Origin: Oerskovia flava
Lineage (GTDB): Bacteria; Actinomycetota; Actinomycetes; Actinomycetales; Cellulomonadaceae
Assembly (NCBI RefSeq): GCF_026163685.1
Contig: NZ_JAOXSR010000001.1
Span: 310,001 to 374,000, forward strand
Direction of reading: 5' to 3'
DNA length: 64,000 nucleotides
The first letter of the stretch is position 1, and each line of letters opens with the position of its first letter. A program made the translations under genes and the position numbers. Positions 51,399 through 60,775 of this stretch are shown here, piece by piece. The notes under the pieces are model-generated. The model did not search any database, was not told where the DNA came from, and was given only the letters and a program-made list of their open reading frames with translations.

Positions 51399-52340
51399 AT
51401 GTCCGTCCTCGGTGAGCTACGCTCGTCCCGCAAGGCCGCGAGCGGGCCCAGGGCCCGTGGGGGCCTGCGACGCGGTGACGGCCGGGCGGCGGCCCTCTTC
51501 CTCGCCCCGTGGTTCGCCGGTCTGCTCCTCATCACCGCGGGCCCGATGGTCGCCTCGGGATACCTCTCCCTCACGAACTACAACCTTCTGCAGCCGCCCG
51601 AGTGGATCGGCCTCGACAACTACTCGCGGATGCTCGAGGACCCGCGCCTCCTGAACTCCCTCCAGGTCACGTTCACCTACGTGTTCGTCTCGGTGCCGCT
51701 GCAGCTGGCCGCGGCGCTCGCGCTCGCCCTGCTGCTCGACCGGGGGCTCAAGGGCCTCGCCATCTACCGGTCGGTCTACTACCTGCCCTCCCTGCTGGGC
51801 GGCAGCGTCGCCATCGCGATCCTGTGGCGCCAGGTCTTCGGTTCCGACGGTCTGGTCAACCAGGTCCTCGCCTTCTTCGGCGTCCAGGGCCAGGGGTGGG
51901 TGTCGCACCCCGACTACGCGCTCGGCACCTTGATGGCCCTCAACGTGTGGACCTTCGGGGCACCGATGGTGATCTTCCTCGCCGGCCTGCGGCAGATCCC
52001 GCAGATGTACTACGAGGCCGCGTCGATCGACGGCGCGGGCAAGATCCGCCAGTTCCGCTCGATCACCGTCCCGCTGCTGACGCCGATCATCTTCTTCAAC
52101 CTCGTCCTGCAGGTGATCAACGCCTTCCAGACGTTCACCCAGGCCTACGTGGTCTCGGGCGGCACCGGCGGTCCCGCCGACTCGACGATGTTCTACACGC
52201 TGTACCTGTACCAGCGGGGCTTCGGGGCCCTCGACATGGGGTACGCCTCCGCCATGGCCTGGCTGCTCCTCGCGATCGTCGCCGGGATGACGGCCGTCAA
52301 CTTCCTCGCCTCCAAGTACTGGGTCTTCTACAATGACTGA
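51399..52340 (+). CDS. Sugar ABC transporter permease (MalF type)
   Basis: 313 residues with six helices starting RAAALFLAPWFAGLLLITAGPMV. The EAA loop is YYEAASIDGAGKIRQFRSITVPLLTP. GGGAGG lies 5 nt before the ATG at 51399. It is the first gene of the importer operon and overlaps the next permease by 8 bases. No ATPase is encoded here. Confidence 0.9.
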   Translation: MSVLGELRSSRKAASGPRARGGLRRGDGRAAALFLAPWFAGLLLITAGPMVASGYLSLTNYNLLQPPEWIGLDNYSRMLEDPRLLNSLQVTFTYVFVSVPLQLAAALALALLLDRGLKGLAIYRSVYYLPSLLGGSVAIAILWRQVFGSDGLVNQVLAFFGVQGQGWVSHPDYALGTLMALNVWTFGAPMVIFLAGLRQIPQMYYEAASIDGAGKIRQFRSITVPLLTPIIFFNLVLQVINAFQTFTQAYVVSGGTGGPADSTMFYTLYLYQRGFGALDMGYASAMAWLLLAIVAGMTAVNFLASKYWVFYND

Positions 52341-53262
52341 CGCGACCGTGCGCGACGCCGCGCCCCCTGCCACCACGACCCTCACCGAGCTGGCGGCATC
52401 GATGCCGCCGGGACCGCCTCGGCGGTTCCGCCGCCGCTCCAGCGTGAAGTCGGCGCTCAAGCACACGGGCCTCATCGCCTTCGGCTTCGTGATGCTCTAC
52501 CCGCTGCTGTGGATGATCGCGAGCTCGTTCAAGCCCTCGGCGCTGATCTTCCGCGAGCCCGGCCTCATCCCGAGCGAGGTCGACCTCAGCAACTACTCCG
52601 AGGGCTGGAACGCGCTGCTGCACCCGTTCAGCCACTACCTCATGAACTCGGCGATCATCGTCGCCGGATCGCTGCTGGGGAACCTGCTCGCGTGCTCGCT
52701 CGCGGCCTACGCGTTCGCGCGGCTGAAGTTCAAGGGCCGCACCCTGTGGTTCGCGATCATGCTCATGTCGATCATGCTGCCGATCCACGTCATCATCGTG
52801 CCGCAGTACATCCTGTTCTCCCAGCTGGCGTGGATCAACACGTTCCTGCCGCTGATCGTGCCCAAGCTGCTCGCCACGGACGCGTTCTTCATCTTCCTCA
52901 TGGTGCAGTTCTTCCGCGGCATCCCGACCGAGCTCGACGAGGCGGCGCGCCTCGACGGCTGCGGGCACGGACGCATCTTCTTCCGCATCATGCTGCCGTT
53001 GTCGGTGCCCGCCCTGGCCACGACCGCGATCTTCACCTTCATCTGGACGTGGAACGACTTCTTCAGCCAGCTGATCTTCCTCACCAAACCCGACATGTAC
53101 ACGGTCCCGGTCGCGCTGCGCACGTTCGTCGACTCGACCGGCCAGAGCTCGTGGGGCTCGCTCTTCGCGATGTCGATCGTGTCCCTGATCCCCGTGTTCC
53201 TCGTCTTCCTCTTCGGCCAGAAGTACCTGGTCAAGGGCATCGCCACGACCGGCATCAAGTAG
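52333..53262 (+). CDS. Sugar ABC transporter permease (MalG type)
   Basis: 309 residues. A ~40-residue soluble N-terminus precedes six helices starting HTGLIAFGFVMLYPLLWMIASSF. The EAA loop is LDEAARLDGCGHGRIFFRIMLPLSVPA. It pairs with the MalF-type permease upstream. Confidence 0.9.
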   Translation: MTDATVRDAAPPATTTLTELAASMPPGPPRRFRRRSSVKSALKHTGLIAFGFVMLYPLLWMIASSFKPSALIFREPGLIPSEVDLSNYSEGWNALLHPFSHYLMNSAIIVAGSLLGNLLACSLAAYAFARLKFKGRTLWFAIMLMSIMLPIHVIIVPQYILFSQLAWINTFLPLIVPKLLATDAFFIFLMVQFFRGIPTELDEAARLDGCGHGRIFFRIMLPLSVPALATTAIFTFIWTWNDFFSQLIFLTKPDMYTVPVALRTFVDSTGQSSWGSLFAMSIVSLIPVFLVFLFGQKYLVKGIATTGIK

Positions 53263-53321
53263 CCGGTCACGGTCCGTACGCAGGCAAACAACGACGTTTC
53301 GTCACGCACCCAAGGAGAGTC

Positions 53322-54668
53322 ATGAGTACATCGATCACCCACCGGCAGCGCCCTGCCCGGGGCGCCCTCCTGAAGGTCGGCGCGCTGCTGACCGTCGGGG
53401 CGCTCGCCCTCGGTGCCTGCGGCGGTGACCGCGGCGCCGCAGGCCCGGCCGACACCGACACGACCGCCGCCGAGGAGGGGGAGGACGTCACCATCCGCTT
53501 CTCGTGGTGGGGGTCGGACACCCGGCACGAGGTGACGCAGGAGGTCCTCGACCTCTTCATGGCGGAGAACCCGGACATCACCGTGGTCGGTGACTTCACC
53601 GACTGGGGCGGCTACTGGGACAAGCTGTCCACGACGGTCGCGGCGGGCGACGCCCCGGACGTCATCACGCAGGAGGAGCGCTACCTCGCGGACTACGCGA
53701 GCCGCGGCGTGCTCGCCGACCTCAGCACCCTCGACATCGACACGGCCGAGGTCGACCCGGGCGTCGTCGCGTCGGGCGAGGTGGACGGCGGCCTCTACGG
53801 GATCGCGACCGGGATCAACGCGTACGCGGTCGTCGCCGACCCGCAGATCTTCGCCGACGCGGGCGTCGAGATGCCCGACGACACCACGTGGACGTGGGAC
53901 GACTACGTCGAGATCGCGTCGGAGATCTCCGCGAGCGGCGAGGACGTCTTCGGCGCCCAGGACTACGGGTTCAACGAGCCCGGCTTCGCGATCTGGGCCC
54001 GGCAGCAGGGCCAGAACCTCTACACGCCCGAGGGCACGCTCGGCTACGACGAGCAGACCCTCGCCGACTGGTGGCAGACCTCGCTCGACCTCCAGGACTC
54101 GGGTGGCACGCCCGACGCCGCGCGGTCCGTCGAGATCGACGCCGGCGGCCCCGAGCAGTCGCTCCTCGGCACGAACACCGGCGCGATGGGCGTGTGGTGG
54201 ACCAACCAGCTCGGGGCGATCTCCGCGGCCGCCGGCCGTGACCTGGAGCTGCTGCGCTTCCCCGGTGAGTCGGAGCACGAGCGGACCGGCATGTACTTCA
54301 AGCCGGCCATGTACTACTCGGTGGCCGAGACGTCCCAGCACCCGGAGGCCGCCGCGAAGCTCGTCGACTTCCTGCTCAACGACCCGGCGGCCGGTGAGCT
54401 GATGCTCTCCGACCGCGGCATGCCGGCCAACACGTCGGTGCGTGACGGGATCCAGGAGCTCCTGCCGCCGGTGGAGCAGCAGGCCGCCGCGTTCCTCGAG
54501 GACCTCGAGGACGAGATCGTCGACGGCGCGCCCGTCCCGCCGGTCGGCGCCGGTGAGGTCGTCGAGATCATCCGCCGGATCAACACGGAGGTCCTCTTCG
54601 GCCGGCTCAGCCCGCAGGAGGCCGCCGCACAGTTCACGGCCGAGGTCGAGGCCGCGACCGGCAGCTAG
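53322..54668 (+). CDS. Extracellular sugar-binding lipoprotein (ABC importer)
   Basis: 448 residues. The lipobox is LTVGALALGACGGD, with Cys near 33. The mature protein starts VTIRFSWWGSDTRHEVTQEVLDLF, a family-1 solute-binding fold with many aromatic residues in the cleft (WGGYWDKLSTTVAAGDAPDVI). AAGGAGA lies 4 nt before the ATG. A terminator-like hairpin after its stop limits read-through into the oxidoreductase gene, as is common for binding-protein genes that need excess product. The ligand is inferred to be the glycan broken down by the adjacent enzymes. Confidence 0.9.
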   Translation: MSTSITHRQRPARGALLKVGALLTVGALALGACGGDRGAAGPADTDTTAAEEGEDVTIRFSWWGSDTRHEVTQEVLDLFMAENPDITVVGDFTDWGGYWDKLSTTVAAGDAPDVITQEERYLADYASRGVLADLSTLDIDTAEVDPGVVASGEVDGGLYGIATGINAYAVVADPQIFADAGVEMPDDTTWTWDDYVEIASEISASGEDVFGAQDYGFNEPGFAIWARQQGQNLYTPEGTLGYDEQTLADWWQTSLDLQDSGGTPDAARSVEIDAGGPEQSLLGTNTGAMGVWWTNQLGAISAAAGRDLELLRFPGESEHERTGMYFKPAMYYSVAETSQHPEAAAKLVDFLLNDPAAGELMLSDRGMPANTSVRDGIQELLPPVEQQAAAFLEDLEDEIVDGAPVPPVGAGEVVEIIRRINTEVLFGRLSPQEAAAQFTAEVEAATGS

Positions 54669-54675
54669 TCCCTGA

Positions 54676-54710
54676 CGGGCGGACCCGGGGCTGCGCCCCG
54701 GGTCCGCCCG
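54676..54710 (+). terminator. Hairpin after binding-protein gene
   Basis: Perfect 15-bp arms CGGGCGGACCCGGGG (54676-54690) and CCCCGGGTCCGCCCG (54696-54710) with a 5-nt loop. It is probably a partial terminator or a stabilising 3' end within the operon. Confidence 0.7.
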
Positions 54711-54754
54711 TGCTCGTCCCACCGGAGTCCCACCCGGGAAAGGAAACCCCCGAC

Positions 54755-56116
54755 ATGCCCCACGCCCCGTCCCTCGCCCCCGCCGCCCCGGGTGCCGCAG
54801 CCGTCGCCGGCCGCGTCCCGCCGTCGGCCCCCGAGCGCCGGCGCTACGCCGTGGCAGGTACCGGGCACCGCGCGCAGATGTACGTCGACGCCCTGCAGGG
54901 CCCGCACGCCGACGTCGGGCAGCTCGTGGCGTGGTGCGAGCCCAACCCGGTGCGGGCGGCGTACTACGACGCGCTCGTCGGCACCGCGCGCCCGACGTAC
55001 GCACCCGCGGACCTCGAGCGCATGATCGTCGACGAGCAGGTCGACACGGTCGTGGTGACGAGCCCGGACCGGACGCACGCGGACGTCGTCGGGCGCGCCA
55101 TGCGTGCCGGTGCCGACGTGGTCCTCGAGAAGCCGATGACCACGAGCGTCGAGGGCTGCCACGACATCCTCGCCGCGGTGCGGGACACGGGTCGCGACCT
55201 CGTGCTGACCTTCAACTACCGCTACTCCCCGCGGAACTCCGCCCTCAAGCAGGTCGTGGCGTCGGGGGAGATCGGCGAGGTCACCTCGGTGCACTTCGAG
55301 TGGGTCCTCGACACGATGCACGGCGCCGACTACTTCCGCCGCTGGCACCGCGAGAAGGCCACCTCCGGCGGGCTGCTCGTGCACAAGGCGAGCCACCACT
55401 TCGACCTGGTCAACTGGTGGCTCGCGGACGACCCCACGTTCGTCGTCGCGCGCGGCGGCCTGCGCTTCTACGGCGACTCGGGGGCCGGCGCCGCCACCGC
55501 CGACCCCGCGCCCTTCGCGCTCGACCTCGACGACGACCCGCGGCTCGCGAGCCTCTACGGCGACGCCTCCCAGCACGACGGCTACCGGCGCGACCAGGAC
55601 GTGTTCGCCCCCGGGGTGAGCATCGAGGACACCCTGTCCGTGCTCGTCGAGTACTCGCGCGGCGCCCTGCTCACCTACTCCCTGACGGCGTACGGCCCGT
55701 GGGAGGGGTATCGCGTCTCGGTGACCGGCACCCGCGGGCGCGCCGAGCTCGAGGTCGTCGAGCGCGCCGCCGTGCTCGTCGGCGACGAGGGCCGCCTGGT
55801 GCTCGACCCGAGCGCGGTCGAGGACGCCTCGGTGGACCCGGTACGCCGGCGCGGCGAGCGGCTCGTCGTCCAGCGCCACTGGGAGCCCGCCCGCGAGGTC
55901 GAGATCCCGCAGGGGGAGGGTGCGCACGGAGGCGGCGACGCCGTCCTGCTCGCGGACCTGTTCCGCGGTGCGGGCGACGACCCGCTCGGTCGGCCGGCAG
56001 GCCTGCGGGACGGGGTGCTCTCGACCGCCGTCGGGCTGGCCGCGAACCGGTCCCTCGCGAGCGGGGAACCGGTGCGGATCGCCGACCTCGGGCTGCACGT
56101 CGGGGAGCGCCCATGA
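54755..56116 (+). CDS. Gfo/Idh/MocA family oxidoreductase
   Basis: A 453-residue member. The Rossmann fingerprint is YAVAGTGHRAQMYVDAL near 30, and VVLEKPMTTSVEGCHDIL holds the EKP. NYRYSPRNSALKQVVASGEIGEV and HKASHHFDLVNWWLADDP form the C-terminal domain. AAAGGAAA lies ahead of the ATG at 54755. It overlaps the altronate-dehydratase-type gene by 4 bases, so it is probably a sugar-acid or glycoside oxidoreductase of the same pathway. It might replace the missing hexonate dehydrogenase. Confidence 0.85.
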   Translation: MPHAPSLAPAAPGAAAVAGRVPPSAPERRRYAVAGTGHRAQMYVDALQGPHADVGQLVAWCEPNPVRAAYYDALVGTARPTYAPADLERMIVDEQVDTVVVTSPDRTHADVVGRAMRAGADVVLEKPMTTSVEGCHDILAAVRDTGRDLVLTFNYRYSPRNSALKQVVASGEIGEVTSVHFEWVLDTMHGADYFRRWHREKATSGGLLVHKASHHFDLVNWWLADDPTFVVARGGLRFYGDSGAGAATADPAPFALDLDDDPRLASLYGDASQHDGYRRDQDVFAPGVSIEDTLSVLVEYSRGALLTYSLTAYGPWEGYRVSVTGTRGRAELEVVERAAVLVGDEGRLVLDPSAVEDASVDPVRRRGERLVVQRHWEPAREVEIPQGEGAHGGGDAVLLADLFRGAGDDPLGRPAGLRDGVLSTAVGLAANRSLASGEPVRIADLGLHVGERP

Positions 56117-57678
56117 CCGTCACGACCCACGCGAGCGACGTCCTGCTCGTCCTGCGGGCGGGTGACGACGTCGCCGTCGCCACCCGCGACCTCGTGGCCG
56201 GGACGATCGTCGACGGCGTCCCGTCCGGAACGGTGGAGGGCGAGTCCCTGACCGTCGCCGGCGAGGTCCCGCGCGGCCACAAGATCGCGCTGCGCGACGT
56301 CGCGGCGGGCGCGCGCGTCCACAAGTACGGCCAGTCGATCGGTGTCGCGACGCGCGACGTCGCGGCGGGCGAGCACGTGCACTCGCACAACCTCGCGATG
56401 GACACCTCCGAGCACACCGGGCACGAGCTCGGGGGCCAGCACGTCGAGCTGGCGGTCCCGCCCGGGCCGCGCCCCACGTTCCGCGGGTACCGCCGCGCGG
56501 ACGGGAAGGTCGGCACCCGCAGCTACGTCGCGATCCTCACGTCGGTCAACTGCTCGGCCAGCACCGCGCGGATGATCGCCGACCAGTTCCGCGGGCTCGC
56601 GATGGACGCCTACGGCGACGTCGACGGCGTCGTCGCGCTCACCCACACCTCCGGGTGCGGCCTCGTGCCCGCGAGCGAGGGCGCCCAGGTGCTCCTGCGC
56701 ACGCTGCGCGGGTACGCCCAGCACCCCAACGTCACCGGCATCCTCGTGCTCGGCCTCGGCTGCGAGATGATCGCCGTCGACACGATCCTCGCGGGCGCGC
56801 AGGTCTCGCCCGACACCCTGGTGCGGACCCTGACCATCCAGGACTCGGGCGGTGTCCGTGCGACCGTGCGCGCCGGGGTCGCCGCCGTGCGGGAGATGGC
56901 CGACGAGATCGACGCGCGCTTCGCGCGCGAGGACTGCGACGTCTCCGAGCTGGTGCTCGGGCTGAACTGCGGCGGCTCCGACGGGTACTCGGGGATCACC
57001 GCGAACCCGGCGCTCGGCCAGGCGTCCGACCGGCTCGTCGCCTACGGCGGCACGTCGGTGCTCGCGGAGACGCCTGAGGTGTTCGGCGCCGAGCACCTGC
57101 TCACCCGGCGCGCGGTGACCCCCGAGGTCGCCCAGCGCCTGCTGGACCGCCTGGAGTGGTGGCAGGGCTACGCCGCCGCCGGCGGCGGGAGCCTCGACAA
57201 CAACCCCTCGCCCGGCAACAAGGCCGGCGGCCTGACGACGATCCTCGAGAAGTCGCTCGGTGCGGTCGCCAAGGGCGGGCAGGCCGACCTCGCGGCCGTC
57301 CACGAGTACGCCGACCCCCTCGACACCAAGGGCTTCGTCTTCATGGACACGCCCGGGTACGACCCCGTCTCCGTCACGGGCATCGTCGCCGGCGGTGCGA
57401 CCGTCGTGTGCTTCACGACCGGCCGCGGGTCCGTGTTCGGGTGCAAGCCCACGCCGTCGATCAAGCTCGGGACCAACAGCGAGCTCTACGAACGGATGGC
57501 CGAGGACATCGACATCGACTGCGGTCGCATCGTCACGGGCGACGCGACCCTCGAGCAGGTCGGCGACGAGATCTTCGCGCGCATCCTCGCCGTCGCGTCG
57601 GGGGAGCAGACCGTCAGCGAGGAGCTCGACCTCGGTGGCGAGGAGTTCGTCCCCTGGCAGCTCGGCACGGTGACATAG
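56113..57678 (+). CDS. Altronate dehydratase-family protein (UxaA type)
   Basis: 521 residues. An N-terminal SAF domain (GHKIALRDVAAGARVHKYGQSIGVAT and DVAAGEHVHSHNLAMD) is followed by the galactarate dehydratase/altronate hydrolase domain. That domain has GYRRADGKVGTRSYVAIL, the Cys-rich text THTSGCGLVPASEG, LNCGGSDGYSGITANPALG and TTGRGSVFGCKPTPSIKLGTN. It dehydrates altronate, or a related hexonate, to a 2-keto-3-deoxy sugar acid. The ATG overlaps the upstream stop (ATGA). Galactarate- or idonate-type substrates cannot be excluded. Confidence 0.88.
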   Translation: MTVTTHASDVLLVLRAGDDVAVATRDLVAGTIVDGVPSGTVEGESLTVAGEVPRGHKIALRDVAAGARVHKYGQSIGVATRDVAAGEHVHSHNLAMDTSEHTGHELGGQHVELAVPPGPRPTFRGYRRADGKVGTRSYVAILTSVNCSASTARMIADQFRGLAMDAYGDVDGVVALTHTSGCGLVPASEGAQVLLRTLRGYAQHPNVTGILVLGLGCEMIAVDTILAGAQVSPDTLVRTLTIQDSGGVRATVRAGVAAVREMADEIDARFAREDCDVSELVLGLNCGGSDGYSGITANPALGQASDRLVAYGGTSVLAETPEVFGAEHLLTRRAVTPEVAQRLLDRLEWWQGYAAAGGGSLDNNPSPGNKAGGLTTILEKSLGAVAKGGQADLAAVHEYADPLDTKGFVFMDTPGYDPVSVTGIVAGGATVVCFTTGRGSVFGCKPTPSIKLGTNSELYERMAEDIDIDCGRIVTGDATLEQVGDEIFARILAVASGEQTVSEELDLGGEEFVPWQLGTVT

Positions 57679-57699
57679 GACCGCCTGTCACCCACCCGA

Positions 57700-57763
57700 C
57701 GCTGAGTGCATGAGAACGGCTGGCTCGAAGCGATTCGAGCCAGCCGTTCTCATGCACTCAGCG
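57700..57763. terminator. 30-bp perfect inverted-repeat terminator
   Basis: Arms at 57700-57729 and 57734-57763 are exact reverse complements, with a 4-nt GCGA loop. It is shared by two converging transcripts: the dehydratase and the mannonate-dehydratase-like gene. Confidence 0.88.
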
Positions 57764-57769
57764 AGGAGG

Positions 57770-59065
57770 TCACCAGTCGTGGACCGTGCCGTCCTTGAGC
57801 CGGTTGAACGGCAGGTAGGCGGGCTGGTACTCGAAGCGGGCGGCGGCCTCGTCGTCGTGCTCGACGCCGAGACCCGGGGCGTCGCCCGGGTGCAGGTGGC
57901 CGTCGACGAACGTGAACGACTGCCGGAACACCTCGTCGGTGAGCGGCGAGTGCTTCATGTACTCCTGGATCCCGAAGTTGTGGATCGCGAGGTCAAGGTG
58001 CAGCGCGGCGGCCATGCCGACCGGCGAGATGTCGGTCGGCCCGTGGATGCCCGACTTGATCTGGTACTGCGCTGCGAAGTCGAGGATGCGGCGCAGGGCC
58101 GTGATGCCGCCCGTGTGGGTCACGGCCGAGCGCACGTAGTCGACGAGCTGCTCACGGATGATCGTCTGGTAGTCCCAGACCGTGTTGAAGATCTCGCCGA
58201 TCGCGAGCGGTGTCGTCGTGTGGTGCCGGACCAGGCGCAGGGCCTCCTGGTTCTCGGCGGGGGTGCAGTCCTCGAGCCAGAAGAGGTCGTACGGCTCGAG
58301 GTCCTTGCCGAGCCGCGCCGCCTGGATCGGGGTCATGCGGTGGTGGCCGTCGTGCAGGAGCGGCAGCTCCGGCCCGAACTCGGCGCGGACCGCCTCGAAG
58401 ACGCCCGGGACGTGGCGCAGGTAGGCGCGGGTGTCCCAGTCCTCCTCTGCCGGCAGCGGCGCCCGCCGCGCGGGTTCGTAGTCGTAGCGCCCGCCCTCGG
58501 ACGCCTGCGCCGCGACGCCGTAGACGGCGTCGACGCCCGGGACCGACGTCTGCACGCGGATCGAGCGGTAGCCCTCGTCGAGGTGCTGGCGGATCGAGTC
58601 GAACAGCTCGGGCAGGTCACGGCCGGACGCGTGCCCGTACGCCATGATGCCCCGCCGGGAGGCCCCGCCCAGGAGCTGGTACAGCGGCAGTCCGGCGAGC
58701 TTCGCCTTGATGTCCCACAGCGCGACGTCGACCGCCGCGATCGCGGCCATCGTCACCGGTCCGCGGCGCCAGTAGGCGCTGCGGTAGAGGAACTGCCACG
58801 TGTCCTCGATGGTGTGCGCGTCGCGCCCGATCAGCAGCGGCACGACGTGGTCCCGCAGGTAGGACGCGACGGCGAGCTCGCGGCCGTTGAGCGTGGCGTC
58901 GCCGAGCCCGGTGACGCCGTCGGAGGTCGTGATGCGCAGCGTGACGAAGTTGCGGCCCGGGCTCGAGACGAGCACCTCCGCCGAACGGATCGCGGTACCG
59001 CCGGGCGTGGCGGACGGCGCGGTCGAGCCCTGCGGGGTGGGCGTCGTCGGGGTGTGGGTCGTCAT
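57770..59065 (-). CDS. D-mannonate dehydratase-family enolase (ManD/RspA type)
   Basis: 431 residues, enolase superfamily. Mg ligands are Asp in LLHDGHHRM, Glu in [11 protein letters not shown] and Glu in [14 protein letters not shown] following HTGG and [13 protein letters not shown] carry the catalytic His, and GYRSIRVQ holds an Arg. The texts are ManD-like. It probably makes 2-keto-3-deoxygluconate from mannonate (or gluconate in low-activity members). GGAGA lies 5 nt before the ATG. It is in the same direction as the uronate isomerase, 49 bp upstream of it, which suits an operon. Confidence 0.86.
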   Translation of the reverse strand: MTTHTPTTPTPQGSTAPSATPGGTAIRSAEVLVSSPGRNFVTLRITTSDGVTGLGDATLNGRELAVASYLRDHVVPLLIGRDAHTIEDTWQFLYRSAYWRRGPVTMAAIAAVDVALWDIKAKLAGLPLYQLLGGASRRGIMAYGHASGRDLPELFDSIRQHLDEGYRSIRVQTSVPGVDAVYGVAAQASEGGRYDYEPARRAPLPAEEDWDTRAYLRHVPGVFEAVRAEFGPELPLLHDGHHRMTPIQAARLGKDLEPYDLFWLEDCTPAENQEALRLVRHHTTTPLAIGEIFNTVWDYQTIIREQLVDYVRSAVTHTGGITALRRILDFAAQYQIKSGIHGPTDISPVGMAAALHLDLAIHNFGIQEYMKHSPLTDEVFRQSFTFVDGHLHPGDAPGLGVEHDDEAAARFEYQPAYLPFNRLKDGTVHDW

Positions 59066-59114
59066 CAGGCTCTCCGTCGAGTCGGGTGCGGGGGATGCGG
59101 TGCTGGGGTCGGGG

Positions 59115-60614
59115 TCAGGCGCCGGGCCGCGGGTAGGAGGCCTTCGGCAGGTGGTAGGCAAGGTCGACGGCGGTCTCGACAGCCTCGTCGAGCCCGAGCC
59201 GGTGCTCGGCGACCAGGCGGGCGAGGTGCCCGGCGTCGACGCGGCGGGCGAGGTCGTGCCGCGCGGGGATCGAGCAGAAGGCTCGGGTGTCGTCGACGAA
59301 CCCGCTCGTGTTGTAGAAGCCCGCGGTGTCGGTCGCGGTCTCGCGGAAGCGCCGCATGCCGTCCGGGGTGTCGAGGAACCACCACGGCGCCCCGAGGCGC
59401 AGGGCGGGGTAGGCCCCGGCGAGCGGGGCGAGCTCGCGCGAGAACGACGTCTCGTCGACCGTGAACGCGATGAGCCGGAAGTTCTTGTGGTGGCCGAACG
59501 CCTCCAGCACGGGCCGCAGCGCGTGCACGTACTCGGTGGCCACCGGGACGTCGTACCCCTTGTCCTGGCCGTAGGCGCGGACCACCTCGCCGCAGTGGTC
59601 GCGCAGCACCCCGGGGTGGAGCTGCATGACGAGGCCGTCCTCGGCGGACATCGACGCCATCTGGAACAGCATGTGGGCGGAGAACGCCGCTGCGTCCTCC
59701 GCAGACGCCTCGCCGCGCAGCGCGGCGTCGACGATCCGTGCCGCGTCGGCGTCGTCGAGCGGCGTCGTGTCGGCGGACAGGTGGCCGTGGTCGGTCGCGC
59801 GAGCACCGGCCGCGACGAACGCGGCCCGGCGGGAACGCAGGGCGTCGAGGTAGCTCGCGTAGCCGACGACGTCGGCCCCTGCGGCCTCCCCGAGCGCGCG
59901 CACGTGGTCCGACCAGTCCGGCCGGTCGACGTGGAGCAGCGGGTCGGGGCGGAACGTCGGGACGACCCGGTCGCCCCACCCGTCGGCCGCGAGGCGGGCG
60001 TGGTCGACGAGCGGGGACTGCGCCGGGTCCGTCGTGGCGAGGATCTCGATGTTGAACTGCTCGAAGAGCGCCCGCGGGCGGAACTCCGGTCGTGCGAGGC
60101 GGTCCACGAGGTGGTCGAACAGCTCGTCGGCGGTCTCGGTGGACGGCGCGACGGGAGCGTCGAAGACGTCGACGAGCGCGTGCTCGAGCCAGTATCGCGT
60201 CGGTGTCCCGCGGTACAGGTGCCACCCCGCGCAGAAACGTCGCCAGATCTCGCGCGGGTCCGTCTCGGCGGCCGGCGTGCCCTGCGGGGCGGAGCCCACG
60301 GGGGAGACCCCGAGGCTGTGCACACCGTCGACCCCGGGGGCTCCGTGGCGGGAGGTGCTCTGCGCGACGAGCATGCGCACGAGGTAGTGGTCGGGGGTGA
60401 TGAACAGCTCGGCCGGGTCACCGAACGGGGCGTCGTCGGCGAGCAGGCCCGCGTCGACGTGCCCGTGCATCGACACGACGGGCAGGCCGGCGGTGGCGGC
60501 GTAGATCTCGCGTGCCAGCGGGCGCAGCGCCGTGTCGGCGGGCAGGGCGCGGTCGGGGTGGAGCGACCACGAGGCCGGCGCGGTGGTCGTGTGACGGTGG
60601 GCCGTGCTGGTCAA
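59115..60614 (-). CDS. uxaC: Glucuronate (uronate) isomerase
   Basis: 499 residues, UxaC family amidohydrolase-fold enzyme; interconverts D-glucuronate/fructuronate and D-galacturonate/tagaturonate. The metal site is in [12 protein letters not shown]. Later features are [24 protein letters not shown] and [12 protein letters not shown]. The TTG at 60614 is the start because AGGAGG lies 5 nt upstream; an upstream ATG at 60650 sits in the operator. It is expressed with the ManD-type gene. It feeds both the altronate and mannonate branches. Confidence 0.9.
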   Translation of the reverse strand: MTSTAHRHTTTAPASWSLHPDRALPADTALRPLAREIYAATAGLPVVSMHGHVDAGLLADDAPFGDPAELFITPDHYLVRMLVAQSTSRHGAPGVDGVHSLGVSPVGSAPQGTPAAETDPREIWRRFCAGWHLYRGTPTRYWLEHALVDVFDAPVAPSTETADELFDHLVDRLARPEFRPRALFEQFNIEILATTDPAQSPLVDHARLAADGWGDRVVPTFRPDPLLHVDRPDWSDHVRALGEAAGADVVGYASYLDALRSRRAAFVAAGARATDHGHLSADTTPLDDADAARIVDAALRGEASAEDAAAFSAHMLFQMASMSAEDGLVMQLHPGVLRDHCGEVVRAYGQDKGYDVPVATEYVHALRPVLEAFGHHKNFRLIAFTVDETSFSRELAPLAGAYPALRLGAPWWFLDTPDGMRRFRETATDTAGFYNTSGFVDDTRAFCSIPARHDLARRVDAGHLARLVAEHRLGLDEAVETAVDLAYHLPKASYPRPGA

Positions 60615-60634
60615 GTGATCCTCCTGAGACGTGG

Positions 60635-60650
60635 ATGCGAACGTTTGCAT
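60635..60650 (-). promoter_or_regulatory. LacI-type operator at uxaC
   Basis: ATGCGAACGTTTGCAT matches its reverse complement at 7 of 8 pairs and is centred on CG, the classical LacI/GalR pattern. A looser copy lies at 60691-60705. It is unlike the CCGG dyads at 51244-51291, so another repressor may bind here. Confidence 0.65.
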
Positions 60651-60719
60651 GCTACTCCAACAAGTGGTCCTGTATCGAAGCGAGCACAGTTGCCAATCGT
60701 TCGCACGGTGCCGAGGTGA

Positions 60720-60768
60720 ACCCGGGTCCGCTCCCCGTGCCGGCGGGAGAGTCGGAGCGGACCCGGGT
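60720..60768 (-). terminator. Terminator of the multidomain secreted protein gene
   Basis: Perfect 15-bp arms ACCCGGGTCCGCTCC (60720-60734) and GGAGCGGACCCGGGT (60754-60768) with a 19-nt loop, directly after the stop at 60776. Confidence 0.7.
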
Positions 60769-60775
60769 CCGGGCG

